A stretch of 64,000 nt of DNA from Pagrus major (Eukaryota > Chordata > Actinopteri > Spariformes > Sparidae), in assembly GCF_040436345.1 (NCBI RefSeq), contig NC_133238.1, positions 6,078,150 to 6,142,149 of the forward strand, in the 5' to 3' direction. A program made the position numbers and the translations under genes. A model generated the notes under the pieces. It was not told the origin of the DNA, did not search any database, and worked only from the letters and a program-made list of their open reading frames with translations. This document shows, one piece after another, positions 1-11,800 of this stretch (position 1 is its first letter; each line of letters starts with the position of its first letter).

Positions 1-1690
1 GCAATCTAAGGGGATGAAGCTCTGAGTGAGGCAGAGACAGATTCAGAATGAGGGTGAGAGCCATTCCCCACCTCTTTAAAGCCTTCACAAAGAGGCGTTG
101 TCACACCCTGATTGGCTGGAGGGGAATGCCCCAAGCTGCTTCCACTCCTCAATCAGTAGTCAGTCTCCTCATCTGCGCACATGTGATCTGCATCCCCTGC
201 AATTAGTCCAGAGGGATTTTGAAAATTAGCCCAAAACAAAGTAAGATAGCAAGTCCTAAAAAATGAGACTGCTACGTTATTACACTATATTTTTCAATAT
301 TTGTCAATACATGCTTCACCTCATCACTGAACTGTACAAAATTAGGATTAGTCTCTAATACTTTGTCAGTAAAGTGTTCTTTAGGGTGACTTATTAGTTC
401 ACACTTCTTCATGTTAGCCAGGAGCTGTCTCACTGTTTGAACAAACACTTGCAGTCATCCATGTTGACATCATCTGTTACTTTCAGAAATGTCTCCACGT
501 AACACAGCTCATTCACCGTTCACCATCTGCTGTGTGGATGCCAGTGGCAAGTTAGGAGAGAGCTCACCTGGCCAGTTCTGCTGTCTGTTGATTGTTTAAT
601 GTCTCAGCTCCCTGCAGTCTGTGTGAATGATTCTCACGATATGATATTAAGCTGTGTATTTTTCACAGACGCATTGTCATAGATGGCATGCCGAATGTCT
701 TTATCATTTGCCCTGCCTGTCATGGTTTTGGTTTTTGGTCGGTTATTTCCTGTTTTATTTTGTAGTTACGTCCTCCTGTGTCTTGTTGTCACTTTCTACT
801 TCCCGTTCATAGGATTCTGTTTCCTTCCTGAGCTCCATTCCTTGGTTGGTTACAGACTTTATAGACATCTCTGCTTCATATCCTACCACCCTACAGCATG
901 CTAACTATCAGCCCACATTATAGCCCGAGGTTCCCAGCCTCACTCCAGGCCTCAATTCCAGATTCCCTGCACGAGCTTGCAAATTTCCTGCTAGCTCCAG
1001 TTCCTGTGTCAGCTAGCCAACAGCCTGCTAGCCTCCCAACTGCTCTAGCTTCTGTCACAGCTAGCTACCAGCCAGCAAGCCTCCTGCCCAGCTCCTCGTC
1101 GTCACTGGTGTCCAGCTCCTCTTCGTCACTGCTGCCCAGCTCCTCAGCCTCACCGCTCAACACCTTGGAGATCCAGCTGCCCAGCACATCCAGGCCTCCT
1201 CTGTCCAGCCCCCGGAGTCTTTGCTGCCCAGTGCCCCTGCTGACGCCTCTCCAGTTCCGGCATCAGGGGTTCCAATTGACACGTCTGCAGTTCCTCCTGA
1301 TCCTGGGTTGGCTGACACCCTCTTGGTGCAGAGCCTCTTCCTGAGTCAACCCACGCACCTCCTGCTCCTAAGTCGGCTGACGTCTCGTCTGCTCCTGGGT
1401 CTGTCAATACCTCTCCAGCCTCTGGTTCCCCATCGTCAGCCTGGCTGACACCTGCCCCTTGTACCTTGTACATCTATCATACATAGCCAGCAACAGAGAG
1501 GCTATTGTGTCATTCCCCTCGACTCAGTTGACTGGAGGTTATTTATCTGAGATCTCAAAAACTTCTGTGTCAGGCAAATTATATCAATTTAGCCATGCAG
1601 TCATGTGGAGTTTTCACATGTTTTTACCAGAGAGTGTGTCCCTCCTCTGTCATCAAACCATGTACTGTACCCTGAGCCAGTGCCGGCCCT
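1..1690. other. Intergenic region, no gene recognised
   Basis: No host gene is recognisable here. From about 700 to 1480 the sequence is C/T-rich, and both strands carry open frames of 100-150 codons full of Ser, Pro and Ala (for example 898-1344 on + and 1150-1473 on -). The + frame has runs of serine and leucine but no domain. Its composition and the lack of splice-bounded conservation suggest repeat-derived sequence rather than a gene. I could not assign it to a repeat family. Confidence 0.5.
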
Positions 1691-1699
1691 GACCAATTT

Positions 1700-4600
1700 G
1701 GTGCGACTTTAGTCGACTTTATTGTCAAAACTGCAATATGTACAAGACATACAGAGAATTGAAATTGTGTTTCCCTCTATCCAGACAATATAAGTGAATA
1801 TGTAAAAAAATAAATAAATAAATTAAAAAAAGCAGAAATAAGAAATATAAGAATATAAAATAAAATAGAAATATAGATCTAAAAATAAAATATGTACAGC
1901 TAAGAGACATTCGGGAATATAAAGTCCGGAGATATAAATAGTGTAGAATAGATATGTCAGTATTGGGATTGGATATAAATATAGATATAAATATGGCAGT
2001 TTGATATAAATATGACAGTATAAAATGGTCTAAACTGGTCTATGACAATGAAATTGTAAACATTCTTACACAGTGCAAATAGATTTTAAAGTGTTTTTGA
2101 GTTGTAAAAGTGGCTGGTGCCATTTGGGGGGGGTGGGGGGGGGTCAACAATGTCCAGAGTTAGTGGGGGCAGCGGGCGGAGAAGGAAGGGGGGGCAGCGC
2201 TGGGAGGGAGTTCAGCATCCTGATGGCCTGGTGAATGAAACTGTCTCTCAGTCTGCTGGTTCTCGCTCGGAGGCTCCTCATCCTCCTCCCGGAATGCAGG
2301 AGACTGAAGAGTTGGTGGTTGGGGTGGGTGGGCCAGACGTGTGCTGTAAATGTCCTGGAGGGAGGGGAAGGAGGCACCGATGATCCTCTCAGCTGCTCTC
2401 ACTATGCGCTGCAGGGTCTTCTTGCAGGATGCAGTGCAGCTGCCGTATCACACAGTGATGCAGCTGGTCAGGATGCTCTCGGTGGTTCCACGGTAGAAGG
2501 TTGTCATGATGTGGACTGGTGCTCTGGCTCTTCTCAGTCTGCGGAGGAAGTAGAGACGCTGCTGAGCTTTCCTGGCCAGTGATGCGGTGTTCCTGCTCCA
2601 GGAGAGGTCCTCAGAGAGGTGCACACCCAGGAACCTGGTGCTGCTCACTCTCTCCACAGCAGCTCCATTGATAGTCAGTGGAGGGTGCTGGGTGGAGGCT
2701 CTCCGGAAGTCGACAACAATCTCCTTCGTCTTCTCCACGTTCAGAGAGAGATTGTTGTCTCTGCACCACTTGGCCAGTTGGCTCACCTCATCCCTGTAGT
2801 TTGACTCATCGTTGTTGTTGATGAGCCCCACCACAGTCGTGTCATCCGCAAACTTGACGAAGAGGTTGGTGTTGTGTGTTGGTGTGCAGTCATGGGTCAG
2901 CAGGGTGAACAGTAAGGGGCTGAGCACGCATCCTTGGGGAGCCCCTGTGTTCAGCACGATGGTGCTGGATGCGCTGCTGCCGACCCGGACTGCCTGTGGT
3001 CTTCCTGTCAGGAAGTCCAGCAACCAGTTACGGAGTGAGGTGTTTAGTCCTAAACAGTCCAGTTTCTGTATCAGCTGCTGGGGGATGATTGTATTAAAAG
3101 CTGAACTGAAATCCAAGAACAACATCCTCACATATGAGTCCTTAGAGTCCAGGTGGGTGAGAGCTGAGTGGAGGGCGGTGGAGATTGCATCATCAGTGGA
3201 CCGGTTGGCCCGATATGCAAACTGGTACGGGTCCAGGGAGGGAGGTAGGATGGATTTGATGTGCTGCATGACTAACCGCTCGAAGCACTTCATGATGATG
3301 GGGGTCAGTGCCACGGGGCGGTAGTCGTTGAAGCACGATGGGGAGGTCTTCTTTGGAACCGGGATGATGGTGGTGTTCTCGAAGCAGGTGGGGACAACAG
3401 CTTGGCTCAGGGAGGTGTTGAAGATGTCTGTGAGGACATCTGTGAGCTCCTCTGCACAGTCCTTCAGCACACGAACAGGAATGTTGTCAGGTCCTGCAGC
3501 TTTGCGAGCGTTGATCCTGGAGAGGGATCTCCTCACGCTGGCTGGAGACAGGGACAGCACCTGGTCATCTGGAGGGGGTGTTGTCTTCTGTGCAGGTGTG
3601 GTGTTGTTGGCTTCAAACCGTCCAAAGAAGTGGTTCAGATCGTTCAGCAGAGTGATGTTGTTGTCACAGGTCTGTGGTCGAGGTTTGTAGTCCGTGATGG
3701 TCTGTAACCCCTGCCACAGGCTCCTTGTGTCTCTGCTGTCGGTGAAGTGGTGGGTTATCCTGTTGCTGTACTGCCTCTTTGCAAGTCTGATGCCAGGGGA
3801 CGGGTTGGCTCTTGCTGATCTCAGACCAGCCTCATCACCTGCTCTGAAAGCAGCGTTCCGGGCTTTCAGTAACCGATGGACTTCCCCCGTCAGCCATGGT
3901 TTCTGATTGGCCCGTACTGTGATGGTCTTGGTGTCCGTGACATCATCAATGCATTTGCTGATGTAGGCAGTAACAGTGTCTGAGTACTCCTGTATGTTTA
4001 TGTGGTGGTTGTAGGTGGCTGCCTGCTTGAACATGTCCCAGTCTGTGGTGTCAAAGCAGTCCTGGAGTGCTGAGGAGGCACCCTCTGGCCACACCCGTAC
4101 CTGCTTCTGAACCGGTCTGGTGACTTTGACCTTAGGCCTGTATGCTGGCATTAGCATAACAGTGATGTGGTCCGAAGCGCAGAGATGGGGGAGGGGTGAG
4201 GCCTTGTATGCTCCTCTCAATGTTGTGTAAACCTGGTCCAGTGTGTTGTTTCCCCTTGTTGCAAAGTCAATGTGTTGGTACACATTAGGAAACACTGTTT
4301 TGAGATTTGCATGATTGAAATCTCCAGCCACGATGAGAAGTCCCTCTGGATGGGCAGTCTGCTGTTCACTGATGGAGCTGTACAGTTCACTCAGTGCCTT
4401 GTCTCTATCATTGTTGTTACAGCTGGGAGGGATGTAGACTGCGACCAGCAGGATGGCAGAAAACTCCCTCGGTAGATAGAAAGGCCGGCACTTGATGATC
4501 ATAAACTCCACAAGGGGTGAACAGTGTCTGCAAACCACCACAGCATCCTGACACCAAGCATCCCTGATGTACACACAGACCCCGCCACCGCGGGTCTTAC

Positions 4601-5210
4601 CTCCTTCAATGAGGGCTCTGTCTGCTCGGTGGCACGTTAGCCGGTCGAGCTGGATGGCGGAGTCCGGTGTGTTGTTGTTCAGCCATGTTTCCGTGAAAAC
4701 AAAAACACAGCACTCTCTCACAGTCCGCTGGGTCGATCTCATGAGCTGTATGTAATCCAGTTTATTGTCCAAGGAGCGTACATTGGCTAGTACAATTGAT
4801 GGTAAAGCCGGCTTGTTCGGGTTAGCCGCTAGCCTGGCCCGGATACCTCCGCGCTTTCCTCGCTTCTGCCTCCTCTCGCACCGCCTGCGGTGCTTCCTCT
4901 GCGGGTGAGCTGCAGTAGTGGGGGTCGGCGTCGAAGCGGGCCGCTGGAGAAGGCCGAGGTTGTGAAGCTCCTCAGCGTGAGTCGGGTTTATCTTCCAGGA
5001 AAAAGTATTTCCGATGTCAAAAAGAGTCCTGCGGCTGTATGTGCGCCTTAGGACGGACAAACGCGACGAAAACGTAAAATTCCTCGAGCACACCGAGGAA
5101 GACAAACACGAAAAACACGTAAAACACACCATTTTCGGGACAGAGAGGGGCCGCTGCGTCCGTACGCGCCACCGCAACAACAAACCTCCAACAAAGGTAA
5201 CTACGATGCA
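1700..5210 (-). mobile_element. Nearly full-length CR1/L2/Rex1-type LINE retrotransposon
   Basis: This is a non-LTR retrotransposon on the - strand. The 3' end lies near 1700, where the - strand reads a short GACAATAAAGTCGACT-like tail typical of LINEs that end in simple repeats. The 5' end is placed near 5210 only because the ORF starts there. It contains one long ORF (endonuclease plus reverse transcriptase), a C-terminal extension broken by a stop and a frameshift, and an A-rich 3' UTR at about 1710-2110. No target-site duplication could be identified with confidence. The clade is inferred from the RT motifs; a Repbase comparison would settle the family name. Confidence 0.85.
2448..5183 (-). 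pseudogene. LINE ORF2-like endonuclease-reverse transcriptase, disabled near its C-terminus
   Basis: The 911-codon open frame encodes an APE-type endonuclease followed by a reverse transcriptase. The endonuclease half shows [15 protein letters not shown] and the terminal SDH motif (CASDHITV). The RT half shows [15 protein letters not shown], the [13 protein letters not shown] region, [20 protein letters not shown] and the catalytic FADD box. It ends at a TGA where related elements have Trp (SCITV-stop-YGSC). The same frame then stays open for about 95 more codons, but from about 2340 the conserved tail (RMRSLRARTSRLRDSF) lies in another frame, so there is also a frameshift or small deletion. 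On its own it is therefore not functional, although most of the protein is intact, which implies fairly recent activity. Confidence 0.85.
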
Positions 5211-8200
5211 TTAAACTATTCATTTCATTCACTTCATCACATTGACGTTACTGTACCTCTTTCTTTTTCACGTGTTTCTTCCTCTGCTTTCCTTCTTTTC
5301 CTTCCCTGGGCACCGGATGGTTTCAGTCTTTTGGACATTGTGGTTCCACTACAGTATCAATGAATCTCTCTCTTGGTCTTTGGGTCACTGCCCGGTCAGA
5401 TCCAGGCAGCTCGCCTCACGACCCCTCACACCCCCCACCCTCACAAAGGGCAGGTACAGTGCAACGAGCCAGCCAGGAACCCAGAAAAAAGGCCTCTCCA
5501 GTATTTAATAGGCTTTGCTATGAAGTTATGTTGCTGCGGGATTATATAATATTTCAAAATAATAGTAGTAATAGCACTGGTAAAAAATAGTTTGTTTGTT
5601 TTTTTCTCCCCCCGTGGATGACGGCGCCCTTAGCATTTGCCTATGCCAAGGGCCTAGCAGCCGCTTTTGTCTCTCTTTTCCATCCTTGTATTATCAAAGT
5701 CAGTTTGTCTTTCTTTATGTGAACAATATAACATCCATTCACTCAACATCCAAACTTAAATACTCCAATATCACATTTGCCAATGATGCTACAAACACTG
5801 ATGAATGTGTGTGTCCACATCATTGTTTCCAAAAGTCTCTGCCCATCCCGACGTGAACACTGAAAACAAGTTTCTGAATACCTTCACCCTGGAATGAGTC
5901 GTCCTAAAGCCCTGTTGGTTTTAAGAAATACCAGTTAATGTGTGGACAGGGACTCAGGCTTGGCACATTTAACGGTAACCTGCCTGTTGGATATCATGTG
6001 AGCAAAATTGTCCTGAGGGTGGTTTTCGAGGACCTTTAACGGAGTGTCCAGCATGGTAAAGGTTCGTCTTCTGGAGAGCAGATATGCAAGAACATTTCCT
6101 GACAGTCTGTCATGATCCGTAGGCCTCATTCAGACAGAATCAGGCATTGCGGCGAAAACACCGGTCCTCTTTTCCATTTGAGTGATGGCAGTGTTATTGG
6201 GCTGCGTTGGTACGGACCATAGGGAATCCACTTTGGAGAAACACAACCCAACGTCACATTGTGTTCGCCATCACAAACTCAACAAGAGTGTCTTAGTATG
6301 ATGCCAGCAGCATTTGCTAGCCATGTTAGCAGTGGGGTGTAATGTAATGTTTCGCTTGTAGTCACTCAGTTTGGCCTTGCCTCACATGCTGATTATTTAA
6401 TGGAAGTGAATGTGTTTTTCATCTCTTGATGCGGACATCACTGTAGGTCCAGCATGCTTGATTACGAATCCTACGGTGAAGGACTGACCTGCAGATTGGA
6501 GGCATTGGCCATTAGCATTGTTAAATAGACAATAATCAACACCAGGGGGCACAACAAACAGTTCTTTGTGTAACATTATGTTTCCCTTGTATTCACTCAT
6601 TTGGTCTTGAGCAGTTTAAAACACACAGCCATGATATGCCACGTTTCTCGGTTATTTATTGCAGCTAAATGTGGACACACAAGCACTTGTAGGGAAGGCA
6701 CGCTTGCAGCAGATACAACATAGCTGCTTCTTTGTTGTATAATGGTGGTTGGCAAACTGATTTGAGGTGGATTGCCGCCAAGTTCACATTTAAACGTCAC
6801 ACATAAAGGTCAATAACTGATGCTGCACACCCCCTGTGGCTAATTGCATCGACACCTGGTTCTCTCTGAATGAAGCCATAGAGTTTTGTGTTGATAAGTG
6901 GAAACTTTGTCTTCCCTGGGTCATCATAATCTCTTGTAGACGACCCTGTGAGTATCAGTGTGATTACTTTCTGGCCTGTAGTTGCTGTGATATCTAGTCT
7001 TTGACAGGTGGACCACATGACTACACTACAAGGTAAAAATGTATATATAAAATGATCCTACTATATTGTGTAGGTGTCAGACATATGAATGCTTTCTTTC
7101 ATGCAGCTGCAGATGACATGAAGGAATCTCCCTGGAGGAAGACATAGTTGCACATAATTGATCCCAGTTTAACTGATTGTTATAAGATATTAAGCCTATC
7201 ATTGGTTTATATGGTACCAAATGTGAAGTATTCCCTGAAAGAAGAAAATGAAACAATGTGTTGCAGACCTGTACCACCTCCCCACATGCATGAATATGCA
7301 TCTGTGTTATGTAACGACTCAATCGTTAACGCTGATTAATCAGATAAAGGAGGCCTATTATATCTCAATGGAAAAATGTTCACCACGTCATTCTGTACTT
7401 TCCATATCTGCAGAGCCGCAAAAGTCCATGTGATATAATTTTGTAATCTGCCCATCTCTGTGGTGGTTTGTACAGATGTCCATGTTTTCTAGGAATTCAG
7501 GGGAATTTGGCAACCAGAGGAAGTTTATGTTCTTAGAAACTAAGACAAGAGTGCTATTTATATTTATAGACTAATTTTTAAAAAAAAATTTTTACTTTCT
7601 GACTGATTATTCCAGAGAGTCTGAAAAAAAGTGTGTGAGATAAAATGTATTCAGAATTTAGTAGGATTTAAATGAAACACAGAAAACATAATAAGCCTGT
7701 AAACTAAAATGCTACAATATAGTTATCCCGGAAAAAAAAAATCAAATATTTTCATTTTCATAAGGTGGCTGGTTCCAGCAGTAGCTTAAGACCTCCACCA
7801 GTGTCATAAAGGATCACAAATAAAACAGAAGACAAATCGACTCAACGCCCCAAAATACTAGGGGTGAACAATATGGATTTCTTTCAGCCCATACGATATA
7901 TGATAATTACGTGCTGATCGTTGCTGATAATTTAACCAATAATTTCACAATTTAGTAAATTTAAAACAATGTAAAATAAAAGTGATATTCTATAACTCTA
8001 ATAAGATTTTTTGTGTTGACAGTAGAAGCATTAATTAAATCCTTAGCAGTAAAAAGCTAATGTTAGGCTACATCATGGTCATATGACATAAACGTCACCA
8101 CCACTAAGCATCTTACTACACAATTACTATACAGGTTTTCTATAAACTGATCGATGTACCAGTTGTAAAGTCAGAGTTTGAATAGTTTGTAACCAAAGTT

Positions 8201-8700
8201 GTCCTTGTAAAGACGGACTAGTGAGTAGATGAGTCTCTGTGTTCGCTGTGATGAGGTTTAATGTCCCCGACAACCTCTGTAGTCTCATTTAGACACTTGG
8301 TAGCAACCTCTTATTAATCTAATCTAATCTTATTTCACACATTTAACTGAAAACCCATGAAAAAAACCCACAGACTTTGATACGAGGGAACAGAGTGCAA
8401 ACATGCGGACTGATTTCTGGGTTTTAGGACTCATTACTACACCACCAGTACGCCTATTTATTTCAGAGGTATGACATGAGGTTGTACTGTATAGAATCTA
8501 CATTGTGCAAATTAAAGGGTGTAATAAATAAGTGTTATGCAGATTCAGCCAAAGAAGTTCCCTCATCAGCAGGTCTTCATCAATTATTACGATCTACACA
8601 CGACACAATACCGTTATAAAATGGCAGTAGGGTAAAAAAAACAAGCCTTAAAATGATGTTTCTTGTTTTAACAGTTAATCTCCAACACCTTCAGGCATGT
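5211..8700. other. Intergenic DNA upstream of dhrsx
   Basis: No coding gene is supported; all open frames are under 90 codons with no recognisable domain. There are diverged repeat ends (7857-7960, ATA-rich) and a short segment (about 8375-8440) that recurs at 24985-25050 in dhrsx intron 5, including a shared 20-base core beginning CTGATTTCTGGG. Two weakly similar stretches, 6341-6380 and 6571-6606, suggest an old local duplication. Confidence 0.5.
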
Positions 8701-8701
8701 T

Positions 8702-8825
8702 GTGACGCAATTTTCTTGGGGGCGGAACCACGGTCACTACTAATCCCATGCAGGCTCAGAGCCGGACGGATTTCCGCGAAGCACCGTTGGACTCGGAAGC
8801 TGTTGGTCGGAAGAAGGACTGAGGG
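8702..8825 (+). promoter_or_regulatory. Likely dhrsx (and possibly zbed1) promoter
   Basis: Just upstream of the dhrsx start codon is a local GC-rich patch in otherwise AT-rich DNA. It contains a GC box (GGGGGCGG, 8718-8725) and a CRE/C-EBP-like TGACGCAA (8702-8709), with no obvious TATA box. This fits a housekeeping promoter. The assignment rests on motif content and position. The transcription start is not known. zbed1 may use a 5' exon in this area, since its coding exon follows a splice acceptor. Confidence 0.45.
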
Positions 8826-11800
8826 ATGTGGCTGCTGTCAGTGCTGGTGCCTCTTCTCAGGCTCTATCTGTGCGGAATCAAAGTTCTTCTCTATCAGACG
8901 TTCAACAGATCGTTCACACTGCCAGGTCTGGTCTGTTTGTACTGTATTTACTACATGTCTGTCACGAGCTGTTAGTCTGTGTTCTTTAAAGCTAACTTTA
9001 GCCCCTGTTCACAATAGGTGCTGTTTGCATGCCGAACTCCTTTAAAATGTGAGCGTTTTCAAAAATATGATGCTATTTATCGACAAATGAAGCTCAATTA
9101 TTGAACCTGAGTTACAAGCTTTTAATAACAGTGTCTTCCGGTCAGTTCGGCATACATGTTATACATCCAGTACGCACAGTTCACAGTGTGAGGAGTGATT
9201 CTCTCTACATAGCTTAGCATAATCCTCCATCAAAATAATGACAGGTGACCTGGTGAACCCGGCCTGAAAGATGTGGCTTCATGCTGCCAGAAGAATCACA
9301 TGTATGTAGAACTGACTAGAAGACTAACTACTGACAGATAAAGCTAAATAATGTTTTTTATTCAGATATGCTGAAAGTACAGTTGTGAATTTCAGTAGAA
9401 CTAGCAGTGACCTTTATGCTACTTAATGTCACCACTTGACATCATGTGATTCTAAAACCCAAAGTTTGATCTTCTGCACTCAAAGAGCTGTTACCCTCTG
9501 TCCTCACCTGTGTAATGTGAATGTGGAGGTGAAAACTAGGTAGCTTTCAGGGAAAAGGCTTGACATATAATATCCACTGAGCCCGGGACAGACTAAAGTC
9601 TGGGGGCCAAAGCCAATACAGATAATAGGGGTAAAAAATGCTGATATCGATATATCGGTTGGCTGGACTGGAGTAATTTATAATTATGAAATTCCCAGCA
9701 AAGTTTATTGTATCAGTGACCTGATGCCATTTTAAACAATAGTTTATTGTTAAACTGTAAAATATCCAGCCTCTCCTACATATCTTTGTAATCTTAATAG
9801 TTGGAGGGGTCATTGCAAAAAATGTGTGTATACATTGGATGATATATTTTTCAGTCCCTAATATCAGTAGTATCCATCAGGCTCTAATGAGGATATATTG
9901 ATTCACACGATATGGTAAATGTATGCAAAATCACACATAAATAAGTGTTGAGAAAGATTACATGAGACCAAATTTGTTATGTGTGACAACAAAACTGTTG
10001 GTAACTAATTTTGTTCATTTCTAATGACAGTTTGCTCAGAATTAATCATTAATTAGCGGACATTTGTAGAATGATAATATCAGATTGTGTCATCTCAATG
10101 TCATTTTGCTGAAATGTGATCCATAATAATTGTCAATAACAAGACATTTTCTCTGCTTATATGACACATTAATGATTTCTTTGCAAGACTGTAAATGCTC
10201 TATAAGAATGTGTCTAACTATCATTCTATCAAGCGACTGATCAATAGATCGATTGAGCGATCGATAGATAAGATTAATAAAAAAAAGATGAATCTATACA
10301 TTTATAATAAACAATAACCTCTCTGCTCTGCTCTTACTTCACAAACTGAATTGATAGTATTTTAAATACTCATAAAACCATAAAACAAAATAACAATTTC
10401 GGTTAAAGCATGTGACCTTAGAGTAGGAACTACACTACACTTAAACAAAGAGGTGATTGTGTCTCCAGTCAAGCCAGAGGTTTAGACTCATAATCTCACA
10501 AAGAATGCAGTTATTTGGTAAAGCAGAGTGGAGCAGTTAGGTCAGGAATTTCCTAATTTCATGTTGTTTATACGGAGTTTCCCACATCATGACAAAAAGT
10601 TGAGGCCTGACTGAAAAATTCCAGTTTCCAGTCTTTTTTTAGGACATCAATGTGTTATGGTCAAATTACACACACTTAGGCATTTAAGCCAGTTATTCAG
10701 ACCACTTACAATAATCTGTTGTTTATTTTCTTCATTGATCAGTTTATTTTTTGGCCCATAAAATGTCAGAAAATTGGGAAAAATATTGATCAGAGGTTCC
10801 CAAAGCCCAAGATGACAACCTCAAATGTCTTGTTATGTCAAAGATATTCAGTGCACTGTCATAGAGGAGGTAAGAAACCAGAAAATAATCACATCCTAGA
10901 AGCTGAAACCAGAGAATTTTGGCGTTTTCTCTTCAAAAATGACTCAAGCCAATTAATTGATTATCAAAATAGATGGCAGTCATTGAAATAGTTGACAACT
11001 AATAGATTAATCGATTAGTCACTGTAGCTCTGGAAGATGTCTGTCATATTCCTCCTCTACTATTGTAAACCATGAGTGCAAAAGTGAGTAGCTGTTCTCT
11101 TATTCAGATGAGCTGAGATTAAAGGTGCTCTTACATGTATGATTTCACAGAACTAGAACTAGAACTAGAAGCCTGTCACCGTTATGCTGCATACTAGAGC
11201 CTGACTGATGTAATTGTCTGCCTATCAAAGATGCATCTTATATATAGCATTAGCATATGTATTTATTTTAATAGAACATAATGCTGAAAAGATGCCTGGT
11301 GTAATTAATAATAATCACATTCCCAGTGAAGTTTACTGTTTCAGTGCACTAATGTCCTTTTGGACAATAAAGTTTATTGTTTTACTGTTAAATATCCTGC
11401 CTCCAATGCATAACTTCATCAGGTCATTGTAACTCTATTATGAATTTTCATTCTATGGAGGTTTTATATTTGTAAAATCTTCCTCGAGCTAAGAACAGTG
11501 CTTTTAAAATCATTGACATCATCACAATGTTAGGTATTCTGGCTGAGCGGTAACTTGCTTTTGGAGACAGTGTGAGAACACTACTGTGCATATTCAGTGG
11601 CCTGCATGACAAGGAAGTAAACCTGGAAGTTAGAAAACTTTTCACTGGACTGAACTAGTGCAGTGCTCATTAAAAACATGCTGTTAAGCACAGATGATCT
11701 GGTAATATGAGGGGTTAACAGATCCAGTCTAAAGCCTCCTGAACTGCTCACAGACTCATGGGGCCGCCCTGATAATATCCAAAATGATGTTTAAGATTTA

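Noticed and set aside
898..1473. Ser/Pro-rich frames on both strands
   Set aside because: Overlapping frames on opposite strands with simple composition, no splice sites that fit and no homology that I recognise.
2235..3906. Several + strand frames (up to 170 codons) across the first LINE
   Set aside because: Antisense to the well-supported reverse transcriptase frame; composition mirrors it.
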